This document shows, one piece after another, positions 10,376 to 19,792 of a DNA stretch of 64,000 bases. The notes beneath the pieces were generated by a model. That model saw only the letters and a list, made by a program, of their open reading frames with translations. It had not been told where the DNA came from and did not search any database. Source of the stretch: Saccharothrix sp. ALI-22-I (lineage in GTDB: Bacteria > Actinomycetota > Actinomycetes > Mycobacteriales > Pseudonocardiaceae); contig NZ_MTQP01000059.1 in NCBI RefSeq assembly GCF_001984175.1, positions 1 through 64,000 of the forward strand, in the 5' to 3' direction. Positions within the stretch are counted from its first letter, which is position 1. Each line of letters opens with the position of its first letter. The position numbers were made by a program, and so were the translations under genes.

Positions 10376-11158
10376 ATGGCTGTGACACCACCGGATGAAC
10401 CTCCGACAGGCCTGATCGCCAGTGTCCGCGCGGTCGGGCGGGGGCCGGAAGCGGTGCGCGTCGGTCAGCGCTGGGGCTTCGGCGCGTTCCTGCTCGTGGA
10501 AGCGGTGTTCATTCTCAGTGCGGTGTTCATCACCGCCCTGGCCCGCACCTCGGGCACGGACATCGGCAGCTCGGTCTCGTTCATCCTGATCGGTTCGATG
10601 GTGCCGACGGTGCTGGCCGCCGCCGTCGCCGTCACGGTCACCTACCTGCGCGGCAACGGCCCGTTCCAGGACCTGCGGCTCGGCTGGGAGTGGGCGGACG
10701 TCAAGATCGGCCTGAAGCTGGGCGCGCTCGGCCTGCTGCTCACCTACGTGGCCGCGGTCATCTGGTCGAGGCTGGTCGGCGACAGCAACGCCACCTCCGC
10801 CATCAGCGAGCTGGTGGACGGTGCGGGCCTGCCCCTGGCCGCCGCCATCGTGATGTTCCTCTACGTGTGCTTCCTGGGCCCGGTGTGCGAGGAGATCATC
10901 TACCGCGGCCTGCTGTGGGGTGCGGTCGAACGGCAGAACTGGAGCCGGTGGGCGGCGTTCGTGCTCACCACGCTGATCTTCGCGGCCAGCCACCTCGAAC
11001 CGCTGCGGACGTCGCTGCTCATCGTCATCGCCATCCCCATCGGCATCGCCCGCCTCATCACCCGCAGGCTCACCGCGAGCGTGGTGGCGCACGTGATCAA
11101 CAACTTCCTCCCCGGCCTGACCCTCCTGCTCGTCTCGGTCGGGGTGATGCCCTCGTGA
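10376..11158 (+). CDS. Second CPBP-family intramembrane protease
   Basis: Membrane protein of 260 aa, a paralogue of the preceding gene, again with all three motifs: EEIIYR (EExxxR), FAASH (FxxxH) and HVINN (HxxxN). The first about 30 residues are soluble. It starts at ATG 10376, directly after GGGTGG, and ends in a 4-bp overlap with pxpA (GTGA). Two adjacent family members could have different substrates or act together; nothing in the sequence decides this. Confidence 0.88.
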   Translation: MAVTPPDEPPTGLIASVRAVGRGPEAVRVGQRWGFGAFLLVEAVFILSAVFITALARTSGTDIGSSVSFILIGSMVPTVLAAAVAVTVTYLRGNGPFQDLRLGWEWADVKIGLKLGALGLLLTYVAAVIWSRLVGDSNATSAISELVDGAGLPLAAAIVMFLYVCFLGPVCEEIIYRGLLWGAVERQNWSRWAAFVLTTLIFAASHLEPLRTSLLIVIAIPIGIARLITRRLTASVVAHVINNFLPGLTLLLVSVGVMPS

Positions 11159-11922
11159 ACACCGGCGTGGTCGACCTCAACAGCGACCTCGGCGAGGGCT
11201 TTGGCATCTGGCGCCTGGGCGACGACGAAGCCCTCCTCGACATCGTGACCAGCGCGAACGTGGCCTGCGGCTTCCACGCGGGCGACCCGTCGACCATGCG
11301 CCGGGTCTGCCGGCAGGCGGCGAGCCGCGGCGTGGCCGTGGGCGCCCAGGTCTCCTACCGCGACCTGGCCGGCTTCGGCCGCCGCTTCATCGACGCCGAC
11401 CCGGCCGAACTGGCCGACGAAGTCCTGTACCAGATCGGCGCGCTGGACGCCTGCGCCAAAGCGGCGGGCACCAAGGTCGAATACGTCAAACCGCACGGCG
11501 CGCTCTACAACGCCACCGTCCACCACGACGCACAGGCCAAAGCCGTGGTGGACGGCGTCAAGGCGTTCGGCGACCTCCCCGTCCTCGGCCTGCCCGGCTC
11601 CCGCCTGCTGCACCACGCCGAACGCGCCGGCCTGCGCCCGGTCCGCGAGGCGTTCGCCGACCGGGCCTACACGCCGGAGGCCACCCTGGTGCCCCGAACC
11701 CAGTCGAACGCCGTCCTGACCAGCACGGACGCTGTCCTGGCCCAGGTTCTGCGGCTCGCCGAACACCGCGAACTGGTGGCCACCGACGGCACCGTGCTCA
11801 AGGCCGAAATCGACTCCATCTGCCTGCACGGGGACACCCAGGGAGCCGTCGAACACGCCCGGAAAATCCGGGGGGCACTGGCGGGAGCGGGCATCCCCGT
11901 GGCCCGATTCGTGCCTGAGTAG
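11155..11922 (+). CDS. pxpA: 5-oxoprolinase subunit A (LamB/YcsF family)
   Basis: LamB/YcsF protein of 255 aa, the usual length. The N-terminal signature DLNSDLGEGFGIW and the metal or active-site region ACGFHAGDP are intact. With PxpB and PxpC it hydrolyses 5-oxoproline (pyroglutamate) to glutamate using ATP. No pxpB or pxpC lies next to it, so its partners must be elsewhere or it acts differently. The GTG start overlaps the preceding membrane protease gene by 4 bp, which places all three genes from 9656 in one operon. Confidence 0.92.
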   Translation: MNTGVVDLNSDLGEGFGIWRLGDDEALLDIVTSANVACGFHAGDPSTMRRVCRQAASRGVAVGAQVSYRDLAGFGRRFIDADPAELADEVLYQIGALDACAKAAGTKVEYVKPHGALYNATVHHDAQAKAVVDGVKAFGDLPVLGLPGSRLLHHAERAGLRPVREAFADRAYTPEATLVPRTQSNAVLTSTDAVLAQVLRLAEHRELVATDGTVLKAEIDSICLHGDTQGAVEHARKIRGALAGAGIPVARFVPE

Positions 11923-12075
11923 ACCCGTCTGGCAGAATGGTTGGTTGTTCGCCGAGGTCGGTCCCTCTCACCGTGCCGTGGCGCCCCAGACACTGGGCTT
12001 TCACCACCCGTGCCCCACTCGGGTGAGGAATGCCCGCACCTGAGCACATCGAGAGCACGAGGAGCACCCACACCC

Positions 12076-12516
12076 GTGGCCGTCAAGATCAAGCTTCAGC
12101 GGCTTGGCAAGATCCGTCAGCCGTACTACCGGATCGTCGTCGCCGACGCCCGCGTCCGCCGCAGCGGCAAGGCGATCGAGACGATCGGCAAGTACCACCC
12201 CAAGGAAGAGCCGTCGTTCATCGCGGTGGACAGCGACCGCGCGCAGTACTGGCTGGGTGTCGGCGCGCAGCCGACCGAGTCGGTCCAGCGCCTGCTGGAG
12301 ATCACCGGTGACTGGCAGAAGTTCAAGGGCCTGCCGGGCGCCGAGGGCACGCTGAGGGTCAAGGAGCCGAAGACGAGCAAGGCGGAGCTGTTCGCCGCCG
12401 CGCTGGCCGCCGCCGGCGATGCCCCGTCGACCGACGCGACGACGCCGAAGAAGAAGTCGGCGAAGAAGGCCGCCGACGCCGAGCCCGCTCCCGAGGCCGC
12501 CAAGGACGAGGCGTGA
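12076..12516 (+). CDS. rpsP: 30S ribosomal protein S16
   Basis: S16 of 146 aa. The N-terminal 85 residues ([20 protein letters not shown] onward) are the conserved fold; a Lys/Ala/Glu-rich tail of about 60 residues ([13 protein letters not shown]) is the usual actinobacterial extension. The start is GTG at 12076 with GAGGAG (12059-12064) upstream. The 153-bp leader (11923-12075) has a -10-like CAGAAT near 11934 and a small CACCCG/CGGGTG stem. It heads the rpsP-khpA-rimM-trmD unit, in which every gene is overlapping or within 11 bp. Confidence 0.97.
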   Translation: MAVKIKLQRLGKIRQPYYRIVVADARVRRSGKAIETIGKYHPKEEPSFIAVDSDRAQYWLGVGAQPTESVQRLLEITGDWQKFKGLPGAEGTLRVKEPKTSKAELFAAALAAAGDAPSTDATTPKKKSAKKAADAEPAPEAAKDEA

Positions 12517-12752
12517 GTTTGTTGGCTGACGCTCTCGAACACCTCGTTCGAGGCATCGTCGACCACCCGGACGACGTCCGGGTGAACCTGGTCACGACTC
12601 GGCGCGGTCGCACGCTGGAGGTGCACGTCCACCCGGACGACCTCGGCAAGGTGATCGGCCGCAGCGGCCGCACCGCGACCGCGCTGCGCACCGTGATGGC
12701 CGGTATCGGTGGTCGTGGCGTGCGCGTCGACGTGGTCGACACCGATCGCTGA
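12513..12752 (+). CDS. khpA: KH-domain RNA-binding protein KhpA
   Basis: Single KH domain of 79 aa with the GxxG loop in [14 protein letters not shown]. It corresponds to KhpA (YlqC family), an RNA-binding protein found between rpsP and rimM in most Gram-positive bacteria, where it affects small-RNA function and cell-wall control together with KhpB/EloR. The GTG start overlaps the rpsP stop by 4 bp. Confidence 0.93.
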   Translation: MSLLADALEHLVRGIVDHPDDVRVNLVTTRRGRTLEVHVHPDDLGKVIGRSGRTATALRTVMAGIGGRGVRVDVVDTDR

Positions 12753-12762
12753 ACGCGCGCAC

Positions 12763-13270
12763 ATGGACGTCGTCGTCGGCCGAGTGGCCAAGGCGCACGG
12801 GATCAGCGGCGAGTTGGCCGTCGACGTGCGCACGGATTCACCCGAGACCCGGTTCGCGCTGGGCACGGTGCTGACCGCCAAGCTGCGCGACGGCACGTCT
12901 CGCAACCTCACCGTCGCAGCCGCCCGGAACCACTCCGGGCGGCTGTTGGTGCGTTTCGAGGAAGTGCTGACCCGCGACGTGGCCGAGACGCTGCGCGGCA
13001 CGTTGCTGCTGGGCAGCACGGAGGACCTGCCGCCCACCGGCGACCCGGACGAGTTCTACGACCACGAACTCGAAGGGCTGACCGCCGAACTGACCGACGG
13101 CACGAAGATCGGCACCGTGCTGGAGATCCTGCACGGACCGGGCGGCGAGCTGCTGGTCGTCAGGCGCGAGAACGGTGACGAGACCCTGGTGCCGTTCGTG
13201 CGCGAGATCGTGCCCACGGTGGACGTGCCCGGCAAGCGCGTGGTGCTGGACCCGCCCGAGGGCCTGCTCG

Positions 13271-13281
<11 letters not shown>
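12763..13281 (+). CDS. rimM: Ribosome maturation factor RimM
   Basis: RimM of 172 aa, which binds S19 and helps mature the 30S head. The N-terminal domain begins [17 protein letters not shown], and the C-terminal PRC-barrel domain begins near [13 protein letters not shown] 12763 is chosen because the family starts right before VVVGR; a longer frame from 12709 would run into khpA. Its end overlaps trmD by 11 bp. Confidence 0.96.
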
Positions 13282-14005
<724 letters not shown>

Positions 14006-14170
14006 GGCCGATTTCGTACCGCCGCCCCTCGTCTGGCACACTGGACAGGTTGCTGCACCCGGTTCAACTCATCCGGCGTGCGCTAGGCCCGCCCCCGCGC
14101 GTGTGTAAGTTGAGATAAGCCGCGCCTTGGGGGAGTACGCAATACACGTGAGGACGAGGACGGACCACCG

Positions 14171-14530
14171 ATGAACACCCTGGACGCTCTTGACGCCCAG
14201 TCGCTGCGCTCCGACATCCCCAGCTTCCGGCCGGGCGACACGCTGAAGGTTCACGTCCGCGTCATCGAGGGCTCCCGCGAGCGGGTCCAGGTGTTCCAGG
14301 GCGTCGTGATCCGCCGCCAGGGCGGCGGCATCCGTGAGACCTTCACCGTTCGCAAGGTCTCGTTCGGTGTCGGTGTCGAGCGCACCTTCCCGATCCACTC
14401 CCCGAACATCGCCGAGATCGAGGTCGCCTCTCGCGGCGACGTCCGCCGGGCGAAGCTGTACTACCTCCGCGACCTGCGCGGCAAGGCCGCCAAGATCAAG
14501 GAGAAGCGCGAGGCCAGGCCGGCCTCCTGA
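14171..14530 (+). CDS. rplS: 50S ribosomal protein L19
   Basis: L19 of 119 aa with the conserved core [13 protein letters not shown] and [10 protein letters not shown], located at the 30S-50S interface. It starts at ATG 14171 after GAGGACGAGGA. The 165-bp upstream stretch holds its own promoter region (a -10-like CACACT near 14036, and a TTGAGATAAG stretch near 14111), so it is probably transcribed apart from trmD. Confidence 0.97.
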   Translation: MNTLDALDAQSLRSDIPSFRPGDTLKVHVRVIEGSRERVQVFQGVVIRRQGGGIRETFTVRKVSFGVGVERTFPIHSPNIAEIEVASRGDVRRAKLYYLRDLRGKAAKIKEKREARPAS

Positions 14531-14552
14531 CGGCTGGTTCACGCGCTACCAG

Positions 14553-14558
14553 TAGCCT
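14553..14558 (+). promoter_or_regulatory. -10-like hexamer TAGCCT before the first lepB
   Basis: TAGCCT is followed by six bases and then the GTG start at 14565, with no ribosome binding site between. This is the layout of a leaderless transcript. Confidence 0.45.
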
Positions 14559-14564
14559 GCCCAC

Positions 14565-15467
14565 GTGGCAGATCCCGTGCACCGCTCCGCTGACGAAGAC
14601 GGTCAGGAACCCGCAGCCGAGTCCACTCCGGACTCGGCTGCGGGCGGCAAGAACAAGAAGGACAAGAAGAAGCCCCCGCTCTGGCGCGAACTGCTCGTGC
14701 TCGGTGCCACGGCGCTGGTCCTCACCATCCTGATCCAGACATTCCTCGCGCGGGTGTACGTGATCCCGTCGCAGTCGATGGAGGAGACCCTCCACGGCTG
14801 CCCCGGGTGCAACAACGACCGGGTGCTGGTCGACAAGCTGGTCTACGACTTCACCGAGATCGAACCGGGTGAGGTCGTGGTGTTCCGCGGCCCCGAGAGC
14901 TGGGGCAACAACGACTTCACCTCCGGCCGTTCGGACAACCCGATCGTGGCGGGCATCCAATCGGTGGCCTCGCTGATCGGTCTCGCGCCGCCGGACGAGC
15001 GCGATTTCGTCAAGCGCGTCATCGCCACCGGCGGGCAGACCGTCGAGTGCTGCGACGACCAGCACCGGGTGCTGGTGGACGGCAAGCCGCTGGACGAGCC
15101 GTACATCTACTGGCAGCCCGGCACGTCACCGGAGAACCACGACCCGTTCGAGAAGGTCACGGTCCCCGAAGGCCACCTCTGGGTGATGGGTGACAACCGC
15201 ACGAACTCCACCGACTCGCGCAAGCAGGGCGGTGGCGGCGAGGCGGGCACCGTGCCGGAGGACAACGTCATCGGCAAGGCACGCGTGATCGTGCTGCCGC
15301 CTTCCCGCTGGCAGGGCATCGGCGACCACAACCCGCAGGCCCTCGCTCTCGGCGCGCCCGCGTGGCAGGGCGCGATCCCGGCGGGCGCCGGTCTGGCCGC
15401 GGCGTGGCCGGTCCTCTTCTTCGGACGGAAGCTGCGCAGGCGGTTGACCAGGGCCTCACAGCCCTGA
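14565..15467 (+). CDS. lepB: Type I signal peptidase (first copy)
   Basis: Signal peptidase I of 300 aa. A Lys-rich cytosolic N-terminus precedes one membrane helix (about 41-65), then the catalytic Ser71 in IPSQSMEETL and the Lys near 149 in DFVKRVIATGG. The catalytic domain carries two Cys pairs (HGCPGC and ECCDD) usual for actinobacterial enzymes. A second hydrophobic stretch lies near the C-terminus (ALALGAPAWQGAIPAGAGL). It cleaves signal peptides on the outer face of the membrane. A close paralogue follows 16 bp later; such tandem signal peptidases at this locus are known from Streptomyces. Confidence 0.95.
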   Translation: MADPVHRSADEDGQEPAAESTPDSAAGGKNKKDKKKPPLWRELLVLGATALVLTILIQTFLARVYVIPSQSMEETLHGCPGCNNDRVLVDKLVYDFTEIEPGEVVVFRGPESWGNNDFTSGRSDNPIVAGIQSVASLIGLAPPDERDFVKRVIATGGQTVECCDDQHRVLVDGKPLDEPYIYWQPGTSPENHDPFEKVTVPEGHLWVMGDNRTNSTDSRKQGGGGEAGTVPEDNVIGKARVIVLPPSRWQGIGDHNPQALALGAPAWQGAIPAGAGLAAAWPVLFFGRKLRRRLTRASQP

Positions 15468-15483
15468 TCGGTACGCTGACGGG

Positions 15484-16386
15484 GTGGTAGACGTCGCACC
15501 GTCCCGGGGCACCTCCGACGAGGGGGACCCGGAGCACGAGGACAAGGTCGAGCAGTGGCGCGCCCGCGCGCGCAAAACGGCCAAGCGCAAGGGCTCGTTC
15601 TGGAAAGAGCTGCCGATCCTGATCGGTGTCGCGGTGGTGCTCGCGGTGCTGATCCAGTCGTTCCTGGCGAAGGTCTACATGATCCCGTCGGAGTCGATGG
15701 AGCAGACGCTGCACGGCTGCTCCGACGGCTGCTTCGGCGACCGGGTGCTGGTGGACAAGCTGACTTACGACTTCAGCGAGCCGGAGCCCGGTGATGTCGT
15801 GGTCTTCCACGGGCCCGACAGCTGGATCAACCAGGACTTCGTGGCCGCCGAGCCGACCAACCCGGTCACCAAGGGGCTGCAGGGGCTGGGTTCGCTGCTG
15901 GGGTTCCCGTCGGCGAACGAGGAGGACTTCGTCAAGCGGGTCATCGCGGTCGGCGGGCAGACGGTGAAGTGCTGCGACGACCGCAACCGGGTGACGGTGG
16001 ACGGGAAGGCGCTGGACGAGCCGTACCTGTACTGGGCGCCGGGGCGCAGCACCGTGCAGGAGTCGTTCGCGGACCTGACGATCCCCGAGGGCTACCTGTT
16101 CGTGCTGGGTGACAACCGGAACGACTCGTGCGACTCGCGGTGCCAGGGCGACGGCCGCGAGGGTGGTCTGGTGCCGGTGGACAACGTGGTGGGCAAAGCG
16201 CGGGTGATCGTGCTGCCGCCGGCCCGCTGGCAGGGCGTGGGCGACCACAACCCGCAGGTCGTGGCCATCGGCGCGCCCGCGTGGCAGGACGCCCTGCCGG
16301 TCGGCGCGGGCTTCGCCGCGGCGTGGCCGGTGCTGCTGTTCGGCAAGCGAGTGAGGGCGCGTTTTCGGAGTTCGCGACTGAGATAG
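15484..16386 (+). CDS. lepB: Type I signal peptidase (second copy)
   Basis: Also 300 aa and similar to its upstream neighbour along its length, with Ser71 in IPSESMEQTL, Lys near 151 in DFVKRVIAVGG, and the Cys pairs GCSDGC and KCCDD. The N-terminal cytosolic part differs and is less Lys-rich. GTG 15484 comes six bases after a -10-like TACGCT (15472-15477), so this copy probably has its own leaderless transcript. Division of substrates between the two copies is likely but not visible. Confidence 0.95.
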   Translation: MVDVAPSRGTSDEGDPEHEDKVEQWRARARKTAKRKGSFWKELPILIGVAVVLAVLIQSFLAKVYMIPSESMEQTLHGCSDGCFGDRVLVDKLTYDFSEPEPGDVVVFHGPDSWINQDFVAAEPTNPVTKGLQGLGSLLGFPSANEEDFVKRVIAVGGQTVKCCDDRNRVTVDGKALDEPYLYWAPGRSTVQESFADLTIPEGYLFVLGDNRNDSCDSRCQGDGREGGLVPVDNVVGKARVIVLPPARWQGVGDHNPQVVAIGAPAWQDALPVGAGFAAAWPVLLFGKRVRARFRSSRLR

Positions 16387-16395
16387 GGTCGGAGG

Positions 16396-17190
16396 GTGAT
16401 CCGCAAGCCGCCTCGTGTCCAGGTCCGGCAGACCGCGGGCATCTGGGCGTTCGAAGCCGCGCTGGACCGGCGGGGTCTCGGTCCGGTGGCCGGGGTGGAC
16501 GAGGCTGGTCGCGGTGCGTGCGCGGGGCCGCTGGTCGTGGCGTCGTGCGTGCTCAAGCCCGGTGACGGGGCGAAGTTCGACGGGCTCACCGACTCCAAGC
16601 TGCTCACCGCCGCCGCGCGGGACCGGATGTACGACCTGGTGCTCAAGCGCGCGCGTGACTACGCGGTGATCGTGATCCCGGCCGCCGAGGTGGACCTGAT
16701 CGGCGTGCACGTGGCGAACATCGAGGGCATGCGGCGTGCCGTCGCACGATTGGGTGTACATCCCGGGTACGTCCTGACCGACGGTTTCCCGGTGCCTGGC
16801 CTCACCGCGCCGAACATGCCGGTGGTCAAGGGCGACCGGGTGGCCGCGTGCGTGGCGGCGGCGTCCGTGCTGGCCAAGGTCACCCGGGACCGGATCATGA
16901 CCGGGTTGCACGAAGAACTGCCCGTCTACGGGTTCGACGTGCACAAGGGCTACAGCACCCCCGAGCACACGGCGGCGCTGGCCGAACACGGCCCGAGTGC
17001 GCAACACCGCTGGTCGTATGCGAACGTGGCGGCCGCGGCGCGCCGGCACGGGTTGGAAGCGCCGCACAGGGTGGCGCGCGGCGTGGTTGCCGCCGCCGTG
17101 GTCCAGAATGGGACAACCCCGCAGACCAGCGGTGGCAGGCTCGCGACGAGGAGGGGCGCGGATTCGATGATTACCCGCGCGGAGGCGTAA
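16396..17190 (+). CDS. rnhB: Ribonuclease HII
   Basis: RNase HII of 264 aa that cuts RNA in RNA/DNA hybrids and single ribonucleotides in DNA. The active-site motif [15 protein letters not shown] (Asp35, Glu36) is present, as are [21 protein letters not shown] and HKGYSTPEH. About 45 residues after the conserved domain are not conserved in type. GTG 16396 follows the -10-like TAGGGT (16384-16389) by six bases. Its stop overlaps the next start by one base. Confidence 0.95.
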   Translation: MIRKPPRVQVRQTAGIWAFEAALDRRGLGPVAGVDEAGRGACAGPLVVASCVLKPGDGAKFDGLTDSKLLTAAARDRMYDLVLKRARDYAVIVIPAAEVDLIGVHVANIEGMRRAVARLGVHPGYVLTDGFPVPGLTAPNMPVVKGDRVAACVAAASVLAKVTRDRIMTGLHEELPVYGFDVHKGYSTPEHTAALAEHGPSAQHRWSYANVAAAARRHGLEAPHRVARGVVAAAVVQNGTTPQTSGGRLATRRGADSMITRAEA

Positions 17191-17513
17191 TGAGTGCAGA
17201 GGATCTCGAGAAGTACGAGACCGAGATGGAGTTGTCGCTGTACAAGGAGTACCGCGACATCGTCAGCCAGTTCTCGTTCGTCGTGGAGACCGAGCGGCGG
17301 TTCTACCTGGCCAACTCGGTGGACGTGCAGGTCCGCAACGCGGACGGCGAGGTCTACTTCGAGGTGCGGATGTCGGACGCGTGGGTGTGGGACATGTACC
17401 GCCCTGCCCGGTTCGTGAAGAATGTCCGGGTAATCACCTTCAAGGACGTCAACGTCGAGGAGCTGGACAAGCCCGAGCTCAGGCTGCCCGAGGACGGTCC
17501 GTTCAACTCCTGA
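17190..17513 (+). CDS. DUF2469 family protein
   Basis: Acidic protein of 107 aa, very well conserved in actinobacteria and nearly always directly after rnhB (in Mycobacterium Rv2901c). It begins SAEDLEKYETEMELSLYKEY. No catalytic motif can be seen and the function is unknown. Start ATG 17190 has GGAGG (17181-17185) before it and shares a base with the rnhB stop. Confidence 0.92.
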   Translation: MSAEDLEKYETEMELSLYKEYRDIVSQFSFVVETERRFYLANSVDVQVRNADGEVYFEVRMSDAWVWDMYRPARFVKNVRVITFKDVNVEELDKPELRLPEDGPFNS

Positions 17514-17529
17514 TACCCGCTAAGTCGCA

Positions 17530-17556
17530 GGGGCCTGCCTCAGGGCGGGCCCCTTT
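17530..17556 (+). terminator. Intrinsic terminator after the DUF2469 gene
   Basis: GGGGCCTGCC (17530-17539) pairs with GGCGGGCCCC (17544-17553) with one wobble around TCAG, followed by TTT. It is the best canonical terminator in the window and ends the unit that includes rnhB. Confidence 0.8.
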
Positions 17557-17622
17557 GCGTCTCTTCGTGCTCTTACGGCCTCGGCCCCATACCACCTGAC
17601 ACCGACAATCCGCCCGCCGCCA

Positions 17623-17648
17623 TCCACAGCCCACCGAGTTGTCCACAG
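17623..17648 (-). repeat. Paired DnaA-box-like element, copy 1
   Basis: Read on the minus strand this is CTGTGGACAACTC, four bases, then GGCTGTGGA. The first part contains TGTGGACAA, the complement of the actinobacterial DnaA box TTGTCCACA. The same 13+4+9 layout occurs on the plus strand at 23507-23532. It sits in the 211-bp gap upstream of yraN. Confidence 0.6.
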
Positions 17649-17724
17649 CCGGCGAACCGCTGGTAGCCACCCCTCCACCACGTCGGCAAGGTCGAACCAA
17701 GACCGATTCCGACAGGGGTGGAAC

Positions 17725-18078
17725 ATGAACACGGCGACCGACCTGGGCAGGCGCGGCGAGGACGCGGCATGCCGGTACCTGGAACACCAGGGCCTGTCGA
17801 TCCTGGCCCGCAACTGGCGCTGCGACGAGGGCGAACTGGACGTCATCGCCACCGACGGCACCCGGCTGGTGGTGGTCGAGGTGAAGTGCCGTTCGGGCAC
17901 GACCAGAGGTACGCCCCTGGAAGCGGTGACGCCGGACAAACTCGACCGGGTCCGCAAATCGGCCCTGCGCTGGCTGAGTGCCAACCGGATCGGCCGGGTG
18001 GAGATCCGCTTCGACGTCATCTCGATCGAATGGCCGCCGGTCGGCCAGGTCCGCCTGCACCACCTGCGAGGTGTGTGA
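17725..18078 (+). CDS. yraN: UPF0102/YraN endonuclease-like protein
   Basis: YraN family, 117 aa, with a restriction-endonuclease-like fold. The nuclease-type residues are visible: GRRGEDAACRYL, then GELDVIA and VVVEVKCRS (the D...ExK pattern). It is usually found with yifB and dprA, as here, and a role in DNA uptake or repair has been proposed but is not settled. Start ATG 17725 follows AGGGGTGG. The stop shares one base with the yifB start. Confidence 0.92.
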   Translation: MNTATDLGRRGEDAACRYLEHQGLSILARNWRCDEGELDVIATDGTRLVVVEVKCRSGTTRGTPLEAVTPDKLDRVRKSALRWLSANRIGRVEIRFDVISIEWPPVGQVRLHHLRGV

Positions 18079-19583
18079 TGGCGCTGGCGCGAACGTGGTC
18101 GGTGGCGTTGTTCGGCGTGGACGGCGTCCCGGTGGAGATCGAGGCCGACGTGGGCGTCGGAACCGTCAAAACCCAGCTCCTGGGCCTCCCGGACGCTGCC
18201 CTGCACGAGTCGAAAGACCGGGTGAAGGCAGCCGTCAGGAACAGCGGCCACGACTGGCCGTCCCAACGCGTGACCCTGGGCCTGTCCCCGGCGACCCTGC
18301 CCAAGAACGGCTCCGGCTACGACCTGGCCATCGCCTGCGTGGTCCTGGCAGCCGCCCAAGCCATCCCAGGCGAACGCCTGGCTCACACCGTCCTCCTGGG
18401 TGAACTGGCCTTGGACGGCCGAGTACGCACCATCAGGGGCGTCCTACCGGCCTTGCTCGCGGCCAAGCGAGGCGGCCTGACCCAAGCGATCGTCCCCGTA
18501 GCCACCCTCCCGGAAGCGGCCCTGGTAGACGGCGTAACCGTCCTGGGCGCCGCAACCCTGACCGACGTCCTCGACTGGCTGGACGGCAAGGAGACCCTCC
18601 ACCACACCACCCCACCCACCCCAGCCCCACCCCCGGACGGCCCGGACTTGGCCGACGTCATCGGCCAACCGGAAGCAAGGTGGGCCCTGGAGGTAGCCGC
18701 AGCCGGCGGCCACCACATCCTCCTGACCGGCCCACCAGGCACCGGGAAGACCATGCTGGCCCAACGCCTGGCCGGCCTCCTCCCGCCACTCTCGATGGAG
18801 GAGGCCCTCGGAGTCACGGCCGTGCACTCCATCGCCGGCCTGCTCACGCCGGAGGCTCCACTGGTCTCCTCACCACCGTTCGTCTCCCTGCACCACTCGA
18901 CGTCGGTAGGCGCCCTGGTCGGAGGCGGTGCCGGCTTGGCCAAGCCCGGCGCGATGAGCCGAGCCCATCGAGGGGTGCTGTTCCTGGACGAGGCGCGCGA
19001 GTTCGGAGTGTCGAAGCTAGAGGCCCTGCGCACGGCTTTGGAGGAAGGCGAGGTCCGCCTGGCCAGGCGTGACGGGATTACTCGCTACCCGGCCAGGTTC
19101 CAGTTGGTGATGGCCACCAACCCGTGCCCTTGTGCGCCGCCGAAGGACATCGACTGCATCTGCTTGCCCGCGGCCAGGAGACGGTACGAGACCAAGCTCT
19201 CCGGTCCGCTGCTGGACCGGGTGGACCTGAGAGTGACGATGCGCCCACTGACCGCTATGAGTCGCGAATACGTAGTCGAACCTGAACCCACCGCGACCGT
19301 CCGCGAACGTGTGCACAAGGCCAGAACGAGAGCAGCGGAACGCTGGGCGGAACACGGCTGGTTGACCAACGCCGAAGTTCCCGGCCCGGTGTTGAGAAGG
19401 GAGTTCGCCCTTCCCCGCGAGACGACGTCCGTTCTCGATCGCGCACTCGCCAAGGGCTCATTGACAGGCCGTGGGTCCGATAGATGCCTGCGAGTCGCCT
19501 GGACCCTGGCCGACCTGGCAGAAGTCGCCCAACCCACAGAAGACCACGTAGCCGCAGCCCTGGTATTCCGAGAGCGCAGATGA
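18078..19583 (+). CDS. YifB/ComM-family Mg-chelatase-like AAA ATPase
   Basis: ATPase of 501 aa in the YifB/ComM family. An N-terminal Lon-protease-like fold (about 1-170, ALARTWSVALFGVDG) is followed by a Mg-chelatase-type AAA domain with Walker A GPPGTGKTM near 218-226 and Walker B VLFLDEA. A four-Cys motif (CPCAPPKDIDCIC) follows. ComM homologues work as helicases in branch migration during natural transformation. The next genes include dprA, matching that role. The coding strand here is strongly C-rich; see the findings on strand composition. Confidence 0.93.
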   Translation: MALARTWSVALFGVDGVPVEIEADVGVGTVKTQLLGLPDAALHESKDRVKAAVRNSGHDWPSQRVTLGLSPATLPKNGSGYDLAIACVVLAAAQAIPGERLAHTVLLGELALDGRVRTIRGVLPALLAAKRGGLTQAIVPVATLPEAALVDGVTVLGAATLTDVLDWLDGKETLHHTTPPTPAPPPDGPDLADVIGQPEARWALEVAAAGGHHILLTGPPGTGKTMLAQRLAGLLPPLSMEEALGVTAVHSIAGLLTPEAPLVSSPPFVSLHHSTSVGALVGGGAGLAKPGAMSRAHRGVLFLDEAREFGVSKLEALRTALEEGEVRLARRDGITRYPARFQLVMATNPCPCAPPKDIDCICLPAARRRYETKLSGPLLDRVDLRVTMRPLTAMSREYVVEPEPTATVRERVHKARTRAAERWAEHGWLTNAEVPGPVLRREFALPRETTSVLDRALAKGSLTGRGSDRCLRVAWTLADLAEVAQPTEDHVAAALVFRERR

Positions 19584-19585
19584 TC

Positions 19586-19792
19586 ATGACTACACAGCAG
19601 ACGCAGTCCAGCCAAGCCCCGTCCCACACCGCGCCGCCGGCCGTGCGCTCACCGATCGCGCCGACCTCAGCCCCACCCTGGCCAATCGGCGCCGGCAAGT
19701 TGCTAGACCTGACTACTCACCTCGATCCGCCCGGATCGGTCTTCGGCTGTGGGGCGCGGAGGTCGGCTGGCGAGTGGTGGGGGTGGCCGTGA
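19586..19792 (+). CDS. Possible small gene between yifB and dprA
   Basis: An open frame of 68 aa, Pro/Ser/Thr-rich at first (QQTQSSQAPSHTAPP) and Trp/Gly-rich at the end (GEWWGWP). Its ATG comes two bases after the yifB stop, and its TGA overlaps a GTG start of dprA by 4 bp (GTGA), the same coupling used elsewhere in this window. I do not recognise the protein. Without it the operon would have a 205-bp gap. It may equally be an untranslated spacer or the remnant of the 5' end of dprA. Confidence 0.35.
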   Translation: MTTQQTQSSQAPSHTAPPAVRSPIAPTSAPPWPIGAGKLLDLTTHLDPPGSVFGCGARRSAGEWWGWP

